Shown here piece after piece: positions 16,857-24,982 of a stretch of DNA of 32,541 nt. A model generated the notes under the pieces. That model had not been told where the DNA came from. It did no database searches and saw nothing but the letters and a program-made list of their open reading frames with translations. This DNA comes from Planctomycetota bacterium (GTDB lineage Bacteria; Planctomycetota; Planctomycetia; Isosphaerales; Isosphaeraceae). Where the stretch lies: NCBI GenBank assembly GCA_021791715.1, contig JAJYWB010000078.1, positions 1-32,541 on the forward strand. The letters run 5' to 3'. Every line of letters begins with the position of its first letter. The first letter of the stretch is position 1. The position numbers were made by a program, and so were the translations under genes.

Positions 16857-18245
16857 ATGTCGATCGAGCAGGTGGAGGCTTATCTCGAGAAGCGGCGGCG
16901 CGATTTCGAGGATCGGCTGAAGGAATTGCTGCGAATCCCGAGCGTGAGCGCCCAGCCCGATCACGACGAGGACACGCGTCGAGCGGCCTTGTTCGTTCGC
17001 GACGACCTGCGCGCCTCGGGGATCGCCGCCGAATTGATCGAAACCAAACGGCATCCGATCGTCTACGGCGAAAAGCTCGATTCCCCCGGGCGCCCGACGA
17101 TCCTCATCTACGGGCATTACGACGTTCAGCCCGCCGAACCGCTCGAACCTTGGCTTTCGCCTCCGTTCGAACCGACCGAACGCGATGGAAACCTTTACGC
17201 CCGCGGAGCGACCGACGATAAAGGCCAAATGTTCACGCACCTGAAGGCGATCGAGGCCTGGCTCAAAACGACGGGAGGGCTTCCGATCAACGTCAAAGTG
17301 TTGATCGAGGGCGAAGAAGAGATCGGCGGCGAGAATCTTGAAGAATTCGTTTCCAAAAATCCTCAGAAGCTCGCATGTGATTATGTGGTTGTTTCGGATA
17401 CAAGTCAATTCGCCCCCGGCGCGCCCGCGATCACCTACGGGTTGAAGGGGTTGGCGTATTACGAATTGATCGTTCACGGGGCGCGGAGCGACCTTCATTC
17501 GGGGATGTACGGAGGCGCGGTCGCGAACCCGTGCAACGCGCTCTCCGTCATACTGGCGAGTCTCAAGGGGAGCGACGGGCGGATCTTGATCGACGGTTTT
17601 TACGACGCGGTCCGTCCGCTCGCCGATTGGGAACGGGCGCAATTCGCGGCGTTGCCGTTTTCCGAGGAGGTTTTTCGGGCGAGTTTGGGCGTGACCGAAC
17701 TCGTCGGCGAGGCGGGTTATACGACGATCGAGCGGAAATGGGCGCGGCCCACCTGCGATGTGAACGGGCTTTACGGCGGTTATCAGGGGCCCGGTCCGAA
17801 GACCGTGCTGCCGTGCAAGGCGGGGGCGAAGCTGAGCTTTCGGCTTGTGCCGGATCAAGATCCGAGCACGATTCGAGAACTGTTTCAGAACCACGTGAGG
17901 AAAGTTTGCCCGCCGGGTGTTACTTATGAGATAATTGATCACTCGGGCGCGGCGGCGGTTTTGGTGTCGGTCGATAGCCCTGGAGTGAAAGCGGCTTCGC
18001 GAGCGATCGAGGCGGGTTTCGGCAAGGCGCCCGTCTTCATCCGCGAAGGAGGGTCGATCCCCGTCGTCGGGCTTTTCAAAACCAAGCTCGGGGTCGACAC
18101 CCTACTGTTGGGCTGGGGACAAAACGACGACAATCTCCACGGGCCGAACGAAAAGTTCAACCTGGCGGATTTTCATCGCGGCATACGAGCGAGCGTTCAT
18201 TTGTTCGCCGAATTGGCGAAAGATCGACCCGAATCGGCGCGATGA
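16857..18245 (+). CDS. M20-family dipeptidase
   Basis: The 462-residue zinc-dependent peptidase is close in length to CNDP-like M20 dipeptidases. The metal and catalytic residues are visible. GHYDVQPAEP gives H87 and D89, RGATDDKGQM gives the bridging Asp at 120, and IEGEEEIG gives the catalytic Glu and neighbouring ligand near 153-155. HSGMYGG starts the dimerisation (lid) domain, which runs to about residue 385. A further His comes in GWGQNDDNLHGPNEKF near the C-terminus. It hydrolyses short peptides in the cytoplasm. AAAGGA lies about 8 bases before the ATG. The preceding palindromes may be its control region. No functional partner is obvious among the neighbours. Confidence 0.93.
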   Translation: MSIEQVEAYLEKRRRDFEDRLKELLRIPSVSAQPDHDEDTRRAALFVRDDLRASGIAAELIETKRHPIVYGEKLDSPGRPTILIYGHYDVQPAEPLEPWLSPPFEPTERDGNLYARGATDDKGQMFTHLKAIEAWLKTTGGLPINVKVLIEGEEEIGGENLEEFVSKNPQKLACDYVVVSDTSQFAPGAPAITYGLKGLAYYELIVHGARSDLHSGMYGGAVANPCNALSVILASLKGSDGRILIDGFYDAVRPLADWERAQFAALPFSEEVFRASLGVTELVGEAGYTTIERKWARPTCDVNGLYGGYQGPGPKTVLPCKAGAKLSFRLVPDQDPSTIRELFQNHVRKVCPPGVTYEIIDHSGAAAVLVSVDSPGVKAASRAIEAGFGKAPVFIREGGSIPVVGLFKTKLGVDTLLLGWGQNDDNLHGPNEKFNLADFHRGIRASVHLFAELAKDRPESAR

Positions 18246-18645
18246 TTCGTCAAGATTCGAATCAAACCGAGCCGATCGGTACGGAACGCGAGGCGAGGGA
18301 AAGCCGATTCGCGAGCTTGAAAGCGGGGAGTCGCGTCGGCGTTCGTTTTTTGGTCATGAATTCGCGAATCTCGGCGGATTTCGGTCCCGTGCGATCGAAT
18401 CGGCCGGCGACGTTTCCCCCGTCGGCGTATGATGGTTTGAGCCCTCGCCCCTCGCGACGTATGATACGCGGCTCGCCCGCGTTGATCGATACGCGGACGA
18501 CGGTGAACCGAGGTTTTACGCAGGCGAAGTTTAGACTTGATCAATCGAAAGATCGAGTTGTTATTGATATTCATGACGCTCGATGCGCGTCGGATCGACC
18601 GGGGTCGCGGCGGCGCCGCTTTGGGAAAAGCACGGGATTTTTGAG
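18246..18645. other. Intergenic stretch before serS
   Basis: 400 bases separate the M20 gene from serS. A 141-codon plus-strand frame begins with an ATGA overlap at 18242 and runs 22 bases into serS. Its translation is Arg/Ser-rich and looks random, so it is not called. Bases about 18510-18580 are AT-rich and may hold the serS promoter, but no clean pair of boxes is visible. Confidence 0.45.
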
Positions 18646-19944
18646 ATGCTCGACGCCAAATATGTGATTGCGAATATCGAAAAGGTGCGGCGGAATTGCG
18701 TGGATCGAGGGGTTCCCGCAGACGTTCTCGCCGATCTCGACGCGTTCGTCGAACTCGAGCGGAGGCGTAAGGATCTGTTGCAATCGGTTGAGGAAACGCG
18801 TCGGCTCCAGAACGAAACGGCTCAGGCGACCGCTAAAGAGAAGGATCCCGCGAAGCGGAGCGAGTTCGTCGAAAAGGGCAAACGGCTCAAGGAGTCGGTT
18901 CAGAACGACGAGGAAACGCTCAAGCGGGTCGAGCTTGAAGCTCGTGCGCGGCTGGCTCGCATTCCCAATATGACGCATCCCGACGCTCCGATCGGCTCGA
19001 CCGAGGAGGACAATCGCGAGCTTCGCAAGGTGGGTACGCCGCGGGTTTTCGATTTCAAGCCGCGCGATCACGTCGAACTCGGGGTCGCACTCGATCTGAT
19101 CGATTTCGAGGCCGGCGGGAAGGTGTCGGGTCACGGTTTTTACTTTCTGAAGAACGACGCGGTTTTGCTCGATCTGGCGCTCCAGCGGTACGCGATCAAT
19201 AAACTGATCGCCGCGGGGTTCACGCCGATCATCACCCCCGACCTGGCGCGAAATTCGATTCTCGAGGGGATCGGATTCAACCCGCGGGGTCCCGAAACTC
19301 AGATCTATTCGATCGAGAATTCCGATCTGAGCCTGATCGGCACCGCCGAGATCACGCTCGGCGGAATGCACGCCGATCAAATTCTTGACGAATCAAGTTT
19401 ACCGATCAAGTATGTAGGTATATCGCACTGTTTTCGGACCGAGGCGGGCGCCGCGGGAAGGGCGAGCAAGGGGCTTTATCGCGTGCATCAGTTTACAAAA
19501 GTGGAGATGTTCGCGTTTACAACCGTTGAAGGATCGGCCGCGGCGCATCTTGAGTTGTTGTCGCTCGAGGAGTCGATTTTTCAGGGGCTCGGGTTGCCGT
19601 ATCGCGTGCTCGATATCTGTTCGGGGGATCTCGGCGGTCCTGCTTATCGCAAGTTTGATCTTGAGGCGTGGATGCCGGGTCGCGGCGAGGGGGGTGAATA
19701 CGGCGAGGTTACTTCGACTTCGGATTGCGGCGATTATCAATCGCGTCGGCTCAACATCCGCTATCGTCCCGCGGGGCAAAAGGGGACGCGATTCGTCCAC
19801 ACGCTCAACGGCACCGCGATCGCGCTTTCACGCACGTTGATCGCCGTGATCGAGAATTACCAGCGCGAGGACGGCTCGATCGAGATCCCCGAGGTCCTCC
19901 GCGGCGACATGGGTTGTCGCGAGGTGATCGGCGTTCGTTCATAA
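18646..19944 (+). CDS. serS: Seryl-tRNA synthetase
   Basis: A class II synthetase that charges tRNA-Ser. From ATG 18646 it is 432 residues, a normal bacterial length. The frame is open from 18583, but MLDAKYVIANIEKVRRNC is where homologs begin, and GGGA lies about 11 bases upstream. Residues ~1-110 form the tRNA-binding coiled-coil arm (charged helices around ELERRRKDLLQSVEETRRL). The catalytic core shows motif 2 as CFRTEAGAAGRASKGLYRVH followed by QFTKVEMF, and motif 3 as TLNGTAIALSRTLIAVIENY. Essential housekeeping gene; it stands alone, followed by mgtE 78 bases later. Confidence 0.96.
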   Translation: MLDAKYVIANIEKVRRNCVDRGVPADVLADLDAFVELERRRKDLLQSVEETRRLQNETAQATAKEKDPAKRSEFVEKGKRLKESVQNDEETLKRVELEARARLARIPNMTHPDAPIGSTEEDNRELRKVGTPRVFDFKPRDHVELGVALDLIDFEAGGKVSGHGFYFLKNDAVLLDLALQRYAINKLIAAGFTPIITPDLARNSILEGIGFNPRGPETQIYSIENSDLSLIGTAEITLGGMHADQILDESSLPIKYVGISHCFRTEAGAAGRASKGLYRVHQFTKVEMFAFTTVEGSAAAHLELLSLEESIFQGLGLPYRVLDICSGDLGGPAYRKFDLEAWMPGRGEGGEYGEVTSTSDCGDYQSRRLNIRYRPAGQKGTRFVHTLNGTAIALSRTLIAVIENYQREDGSIEIPEVLRGDMGCREVIGVRS

Positions 19945-20022
19945 ATTGGAATTTTAGAGATCGATACAATTTCAGGCGGCGATTTTAACGAATTTAAGGG
20001 ATCGAGGGGAGGGTCGAGCGCG

Positions 20023-21399
20023 ATGATCAGGAACCCGCTCCTCGTCCCCGATTTGCGCGAGTTGATTCAGGCGGGAGAGGCCGCGTCGCTCCGCGAGTTT
20101 TTCGCCGAGAGCCATCCCGCGCGTGTCGCCGAGATGATTCAGGATCTCGATCTCGCCGAGGGGAACGCGATCCTCGAGGTTCTCGACCCGCGCGTTCGCG
20201 CCGAGGTTGTGAGCTATCTCGATTTCGATCGCCAGATCGAACTCGTTGAGAAGATGGCGCCCGCCGACGCCGCGGCGTTGCTTCATCTCATGTCGCACGA
20301 CGACCGCGCCAATCTTGTCAAGCATCTCGACGAGGATCGCGCCGACGAAATCCTTCGTAGGCTGGCGCACGCCGAGCGCGAAGATATCCGCAGGCTTGCG
20401 AGCTACGAACCGGGCACCGCCGGCGCGGTAATGACGACCGATTACGCCACCCTCTCGCCCCACCTCACCGTGCGCGAGGCGCTCGATCAACTGCGCCAGG
20501 AGGCGCCCGATCGAGAAACTATTGATTATAGTTATGTTGTGGATGTTAATCGTAAATTGATCGGCCTCGTTCCGCTCAAAAAATTGATTCTCGCGCGGCC
20601 GATGGCGCGGATCGAAGACATCATGCGTCGCGATATCATCACGGCGAGGGTCGACGAGGATCAGGAAAGCGTGGTGCGGAAGATCGCCAAGTTCGACCTC
20701 GTTGCGATTCCGGTCGTCGATCCCTCGGAGATGCTCGTGGGGATCGTGACTCACGACGACGCGTTCGACATTTTGAGGCGCGAGCAAACCGAAGACATTC
20801 TGGCGTTCGGCGGCGTCTCGTCCGACCCCGAGGCCGACGACGAGCCTTATTGGCAAGGTCGCGTGACGTCTTCGGTTCGCAGGCGAATTAAATGGCTGCT
20901 CATGCTTTTTCTCGCCGAAAACTTTACGTATCCGGCGCTCAGGCATTTTAAGTGGGTCGAGCACGATTGGCCGATGCTTACGCTGTTTTTGCCGCTTTTG
21001 CTCGGCACGGGGGGGAACGCGGGGAGCCAGACCGTCGGGACGATCATTCGGGGTTTGGCGCTCGGCGAGATCACGCGGCGGCACTTTTTCCGCGTTCTGG
21101 CGCGTGAATGGTTCGTCGGCCTGATGCTGGGTTCGATGCTCGGGATCGTCGCGTTCAGTTACGCTTGGCTTTATCGCGGCCAATCCGCTCCCGTATCGGC
21201 GGTTATCGGATTGACGATTCTCGGCATCTGCATGTGGGCGAATTTGATCGGCGCGCTCGTGCCGATGATCGCGCACCGCCTCGGCTGGGATCCCGCGGTC
21301 GTCTCGGCGCCCGCGATCTCCACCCTCGTCGACGCCACCGGAATCGTCCTTTATTATTCCATCGCGATATTATTGTTAATGAAATTTCATTTACAATAA
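20023..21399 (+). CDS. mgtE: Magnesium transporter MgtE
   Basis: The 458-residue channel/transporter for Mg2+ in the inner membrane has the full family layout. The helical N domain (about 1-130) contains HPARVAEMIQDLD and the repeats with PADAAALLHLMSHDDRANL. Two CBS domains (about 131-260) start at AGAVMTTDYATLSPHLTVREAL and include MRRDIITARVDEDQESV. The membrane domain (about 285-458) carries the pore signature GTGGNAGSQTVGTIIRGLALGE. The acidic N and CBS domains sense cytoplasmic Mg2+ and gate the pore. GGGGAGGG lies about 10 bases before the ATG. Only 78 bases separate it from serS, too little for an M-box magnesium riboswitch, so control is probably at the protein level. Confidence 0.96.
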   Translation: MIRNPLLVPDLRELIQAGEAASLREFFAESHPARVAEMIQDLDLAEGNAILEVLDPRVRAEVVSYLDFDRQIELVEKMAPADAAALLHLMSHDDRANLVKHLDEDRADEILRRLAHAEREDIRRLASYEPGTAGAVMTTDYATLSPHLTVREALDQLRQEAPDRETIDYSYVVDVNRKLIGLVPLKKLILARPMARIEDIMRRDIITARVDEDQESVVRKIAKFDLVAIPVVDPSEMLVGIVTHDDAFDILRREQTEDILAFGGVSSDPEADDEPYWQGRVTSSVRRRIKWLLMLFLAENFTYPALRHFKWVEHDWPMLTLFLPLLLGTGGNAGSQTVGTIIRGLALGEITRRHFFRVLAREWFVGLMLGSMLGIVAFSYAWLYRGQSAPVSAVIGLTILGICMWANLIGALVPMIAHRLGWDPAVVSAPAISTLVDATGIVLYYSIAILLLMKFHLQ

Positions 21400-21414
21400 T
21401 TAATATATTATCGA

Positions 21415-21447
21415 TCGACCCGCGCGAATCTCGTTTTCGCGGGTCGA
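21415..21447. terminator. Stem-loop after mgtE, possible terminator
   Basis: TCGACCCGCG (21415-21424) pairs exactly with CGCGGGTCGA (21438-21447), a 10-bp GC-rich stem with a 13-base loop. It starts 16 bases after the mgtE stop. No T-run follows, so it may be a weak terminator or an RNA-protecting hairpin between mgtE and the next gene. Confidence 0.5.
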
Positions 21448-21494
21448 GATCTCGGGTTCGGCGATCGATTTTCGGTACTTGAAGGAGAGCCTCG

Positions 21495-22244
21495 ATGATT
21501 TTCGCCGAGTCGACCGCGGCCGCGATTCGAAGGCTCGATCGCGATCAAACTCTCGTGATCGCTCCGATCGCCGCGTGCGAACAGCATGCGCTCCATTTGC
21601 CCGTTTTCACCGATTCGATCCTCGTCGCGGCGGTCGCCGAACGCGTCGAACGCGTACTCGCCGAACGCACGCTCCTCCTCCCCGTTTTTTGGCTGGGTGC
21701 GAGCGAACATCACCTCGCCTTCGGCGGAACGCTCACCGCCAAAGTCGAAACCCTGCAAACGATTCTTGTCGAATTATTGATTCCGCTTGTACATGATGGT
21801 TTCTCACGATTTTTGATATTGAACGGTCACGGCGGCAACGACGATCCGCTCCGCGTCGCTTTGCGTCGACTCGACGCGAAGTTTCCGGGAAGGCTTTGGA
21901 CGGGTTCGAGTTATTGGAATTTGGCTCGGGAATCGCTCGCCGAGTTATGCGACGGTCCGCGGAAAACGGTCGGGCACGCGTGTGAAATTGAAACTTCGTT
22001 GATGCTTCATCTTCGTCCGGAGCTCGTCGATCGCGGGGCGATCGCCGACGATCCGCCGACGACTCGCGAATCGCTCGCGGATCTTTTTTGTGCGCGCGAT
22101 TTCGGTCGATCGACCGATCACGGAGCGGTGGGATATCCGAGCTTCGCCTCGGCGGAGAAAGGACGAAAGATGCTCGCGGCGATCGTCGACCGAATCACGC
22201 CGATCGCGCGCGAGCTGATCGATATCAAGCTCGATTCCGTGTGA
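21495..22244 (+). CDS. Creatininase-family amidohydrolase
   Basis: The 249-residue product shows the binuclear metal site of the family. EQHALHLPVFTDS has Glu, His and Asp ligands near residues 29-40, SEHHLAFGGT is near 71-80, LNGHGGND is near 115, and GHACEIETSLML is near 155 with the last Glu ligands. Relatives include creatininase, mycofactocin MftE and a step in riboflavin/F420 biosynthesis (ArfB), so the substrate is a cyclic or linear amide that cannot be fixed from the sequence. No mycofactocin or flavin gene is nearby. AAGGAGA lies 6 bases before the ATG. Confidence 0.9.
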   Translation: MIFAESTAAAIRRLDRDQTLVIAPIAACEQHALHLPVFTDSILVAAVAERVERVLAERTLLLPVFWLGASEHHLAFGGTLTAKVETLQTILVELLIPLVHDGFSRFLILNGHGGNDDPLRVALRRLDAKFPGRLWTGSSYWNLARESLAELCDGPRKTVGHACEIETSLMLHLRPELVDRGAIADDPPTTRESLADLFCARDFGRSTDHGAVGYPSFASAEKGRKMLAAIVDRITPIARELIDIKLDSV

Positions 22245-22558
22245 GGGTCGAGCGAAACGCCGATCGTACGAGGAAATCCTCCTCGAATCGAGCGACGTTT
22301 GGAATTTTCCCCGATTCATCATCGAATCGGTGATCGTCGAGAGGCGTTCGGCGCGATCGATTCAATATTCGCGCGCGACGATCGAACCACGAACGCGAAA
22401 GCCGATTGCTAAACGTACGATTCGCCGGCATGCTATTAAGTTAGGAACGGACGAAGAACGGCGATCCATCCCCTGGGAGGGATCAAATCAGACGGCGCAA
22501 ACGTTGGTTGATCGTTCAGCCAACGCGATATCGCACGTTCGGCAAGCGGGAGGTTCGA
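22245..22558. other. Intergenic stretch with several short inverted repeats
   Basis: It lies between the convergent creatininase and BlaI-type genes. I see CGAGGA/TCCTCG near 22268, CGATTC/GAATCG near 22311-22328, an imperfect 22-base palindrome at 22463-22484, and CGTTGG/CCAACG at 22502-22525. None has a T-run, so no standard terminator is present. No coding frame is supported. Confidence 0.45.
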
Positions 22559-22972
22559 TCACTTTTTCTTCTTGGCGCCCCCTTTGGGCGGGGCGTTCGA
22601 CATTTGTTCGATGAGGGTTTTGACCTCGACGGCTTGATCGGGAGGAAGCGGATGCGACTTCAACAGGTGCATGACGAGCAGGCCGGGCTCTCCTTTATAG
22701 AGCTTATCGACCAGGCTCTGCACCCGCTTTTGTCGGACCTCTTGCTTGCTGATCACGGGACGGTAGACGAACGCGAGTTCGCTCCGGTCGCTCGCGACCA
22801 TCCCCTTGTTCGACAACCGTTCGAGCAACGTCGCGACGGTCGCGTAAGACCACGTTCGGCCCGATTCGTGAAGCGCTCCCAACAACTCTCGAACCGTCCC
22901 CTGGCCCTTCTGCCAAAGAACCTTCAGAACGTCGAGTTCGGCGTCGGGAATCGTTACAGGTCGTTTTGCCAT
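22559..22972 (-). CDS. BlaI/MecI/CopY-family transcriptional repressor
   Basis: The 137-residue product has the family's winged-helix domain: IPDAELDVLKVLWQKGQGTV, then WSYATVATLLERLSNKGMV as recognition helix and wing. A C-terminal dimerisation helix follows, and the tail is a Lys-rich GGAKKKK. In the classic BlaI/MecI systems the repressor is cut by, or released through, a membrane metalloprotease of the M56 (BlaR1) type. Here the divergent neighbour at 23200 is a membrane zinc peptidase with M48-like features, which suggests an analogous signalling pair. Its own promoter overlaps that neighbour's promoter, with one palindrome in common, so autoregulation is likely. A 5' leader of about 130 bases is predicted. 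There is no beta-lactamase gene in the window. Confidence 0.9.
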   Translation of the reverse strand: MAKRPVTIPDAELDVLKVLWQKGQGTVRELLGALHESGRTWSYATVATLLERLSNKGMVASDRSELAFVYRPVISKQEVRQKRVQSLVDKLYKGEPGLLVMHLLKSHPLPPDQAVEVKTLIEQMSNAPPKGGAKKKK

Positions 22973-23083
22973 GTGTTATCGTCTCAATCTTTGTCAATGG
23001 TGGGGGGCGAACACGGCGGAAAAATCGGCTTCAACTCGCGGAACTGCATCGATTCCGCAAGCGTCTTCCCGCCGCGGCCGAGC

Positions 23084-23110
23084 TTGACCTTCATCGCTCG
23101 GCGCTATAAT
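23084..23110 (+). promoter_or_regulatory. Promoter for the M48-like peptidase gene
   Basis: TTGACC (23084-23089), a 15-base spacer and a perfect TATAAT (23105-23110). The spacer is short for the housekeeping sigma factor, but the -10 is ideal. Transcription would start within the palindrome at 23115-23126 and leave a leader of about 80 bases before the ATG at 23200. Confidence 0.5.
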
Positions 23111-23137
23111 GCTAAGACAAGTGTCTCTCAGAGTCAA
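23109..23137 (-). promoter_or_regulatory. Promoter for the BlaI-type repressor gene
   Basis: On the minus strand TTGACT (23137-23132), 17 bases, TAGCAT (23114-23109). The -35 matches five of six and the -10 four of six consensus positions, at ideal spacing. It overlaps the plus-strand promoter by two bases, and its spacer contains the palindrome. Confidence 0.5.
23115..23126. promoter_or_regulatory. Candidate BlaI-type operator shared by both promoters
   Basis: AGACA-AG-TGTCT is a perfect palindrome with a two-base centre, the same layout as BlaI/CopY operators (TACA-N2-TGTA type), with a different outer base. It covers the start site of the plus promoter and the spacer of the minus promoter, so a dimer bound here would block both. 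Confidence 0.45.
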
Positions 23138-23199
23138 TACGAACCCGCCCCAAAGTCGAAAAAAAAATCGCGCGGTCCGACGAATGGTTGGAGGAATTG

Positions 23200-24735
23200 A
23201 TGATTCCAGGGAAAGCCGACAGCTTGTGGAATTGCCCACGTTGCGACTCTCGACTGATCGCCGATTCCACCTTCGTCGATCCCGCCGGATCGCTCGCGCC
23301 GCGGCGGATCTGTCCCGCGTGCGGTCGAGCCTTCCGCCTCAGGCGTACGAAGTCCTACCCCGATGAAACGCTTGCCGATCGATCCGACCCGACGGCCACG
23401 AGCCGTTCCCAGGCCGACTTCGATCCATCAAGATCCGAAACGCTCACCGCTCTCGGCTCCGACGAATGGGATCGCCGTGTCGAAAACGCCGATGAACATC
23501 TCGATTCCCTTGATAACGATGAACCGAATGAGAATCAAGACGTTATGGAAACCGAGCGAGAAAACGATTCGCTCGTTTCCGATCCGTCCTCGAACGAAAC
23601 GTTTGCTTTGGATCGGAACGCGCTTGCCCCCGGCGGCTCCGGCGATTCGGCGATCGTCGCTCGTGCCACACAAGTCGTTGGTCCCTGGGGGGTCGCGACC
23701 CGCGATCTCGGCCTTCGCTTCCTCGAAAACGTTTACAAACTCGGAGTCGTCGCCGGAACCGCGGGGCTTTTGATCGCCGGAGGATTCATTCCCGTCGTCC
23801 AAGGTTGGCTCGACGACGAGATCGAAGGCTGGAAGGGAATCGTCGAACGGCTCGGCGGCGCATGGCCCCAAATCTCGTCACGCGACGGCGACTCCGATAT
23901 CGGTCCGATTTTAATCCACGGCGACGCGCCTCGGCTCTTCAGCGTCGTCGATGAAATCTCACGCCGCGCGGGGTGTCGCGCTCCCGAAGAAATCCGCATC
24001 GCGTACTTGCCGTGCTGCGCCGTCACCGTCTGGAAACGTCGTCGTGCTCTCGTCGTCGGCCTCCCACTCCTCATTTCGCTTTCGATCGCCGAACTCCGCG
24101 CCGTCCTCGCGCATGAACTCGCTCACCTCGCCCGCAAAGACGCGGCGCGGGCCGATCGCGCCGAACGATTCACTCTCGGGCTTGCGCTAACGCTTGATCA
24201 CCCGCCAATCCGATCGTGGCGATCGAGCCCCCTTCGCGGCTGGGCTTCGGCGTGTCGCCGCATCGCCGAATCGCTCCGCTCGCCGATCGCCCTCGGACGC
24301 GAGTCAAGGGCCGATCGCTTCGCCGCCAAAATCGCCGGCGGCGCCGTCGCGGCGAGTTCGCTCATCAATGTCGCGCTCGTTCAGCCGATCTTTCGCGAAC
24401 TTATCGACGGCTACGATCCCCTCGCGGACAACTCTCATACTAATATCTTTGATTTATTTCATGATCTTTGGTTACGCATACCAGACGGTTTGCGCGATTC
24501 GATCCTCGCGGGGATTCTCGCGGATCCCGCCGCGACCGACGACGGCTCGCACCCTCCCCTCGCGTCGCGTCTCGAATCGTTTAGGAACGCGCCCGACGTT
24601 CGCACGACCGAACTCGACCGTCGCCCCGCTTGGTCGCTCCTCGCCGATCTCGACGCGATCGAAGAGATCCTCCACAACCGTCTGTTTCGATCCGACGAAA
24701 TCGAACCGAGCGTCTTCCACGAGGCGGGACGTTGA
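23200..24735 (+). CDS. Membrane zinc peptidase, M48-like, with N-terminal zinc ribbon
   Basis: ATG 23200 is chosen because GGAGG (23190-23194) lies 5 bases upstream; it gives 511 residues. A zinc ribbon opens the protein (CPRC at 12-15, CPAC at 38-41). An acidic, disordered segment covers about 55-145, and one hydrophobic segment about 181-200 (LGVVAGTAGLLIAGGFIPVV). The peptidase domain shows ELRAVLAHELAHLARKD with HELAH at 305-309, the third ligand in ESRADRFAAKIAG (E368) and HPPLASRLE near the C-terminus. The E-x-x-A-D and HPP motifs favour M48 over M56. Its divergent partner is a BlaI-type repressor, so it may sense an envelope signal and relieve repression, as BlaR1 does. That is inference; a housekeeping membrane protease that is merely regulated by the repressor is the alternative. 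Confidence 0.85.
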   Translation: MIPGKADSLWNCPRCDSRLIADSTFVDPAGSLAPRRICPACGRAFRLRRTKSYPDETLADRSDPTATSRSQADFDPSRSETLTALGSDEWDRRVENADEHLDSLDNDEPNENQDVMETERENDSLVSDPSSNETFALDRNALAPGGSGDSAIVARATQVVGPWGVATRDLGLRFLENVYKLGVVAGTAGLLIAGGFIPVVQGWLDDEIEGWKGIVERLGGAWPQISSRDGDSDIGPILIHGDAPRLFSVVDEISRRAGCRAPEEIRIAYLPCCAVTVWKRRRALVVGLPLLISLSIAELRAVLAHELAHLARKDAARADRAERFTLGLALTLDHPPIRSWRSSPLRGWASACRRIAESLRSPIALGRESRADRFAAKIAGGAVAASSLINVALVQPIFRELIDGYDPLADNSHTNIFDLFHDLWLRIPDGLRDSILAGILADPAATDDGSHPPLASRLESFRNAPDVRTTELDRRPAWSLLADLDAIEEILHNRLFRSDEIEPSVFHEAGR

Positions 24736-24982
24736 TTTTTTTTCGCCATGAACCGTTATGTAATTAACATAAACCGATCTTATTCTCGTCGATCGATGAT
24801 CGAGCGAAGGCCGAGGCTCAGGGTTCGATGCGAGCGATTGAGCGACGATCGCTCTCTCGCGGTCGATTGCTCCGGCCTCGGCGACGCGTTACGATCGCCA
24901 AAGCTCATTCGTCGATCGGGTCGACCGGCCGAACCTGGAATCGGAAGCGATCTCGATCTGGTGCAGCGAGAGGGACGATTCG

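Noticed and set aside
18242..18667. 141-codon frame starting with an ATGA overlap at the end of the M20 gene
   Set aside because: The overlap looks like coupling, but the product is Arg/Ser-rich without pattern and runs into the start of serS.
19945..20022. M-box or other Mg2+ riboswitch before mgtE
   Set aside because: Only 78 bases separate serS from mgtE, and no conserved riboswitch core is visible.
19972..21276. 434-codon minus-strand frame
   Set aside because: Antisense to mgtE, whose domains and pore motif are unmistakable.
22559..24735. Beta-lactam resistance locus
   Set aside because: A BlaI-type repressor and a metallopeptidase are present, but there is no beta-lactamase or penicillin-binding protein and no BlaR1 sensor domain.
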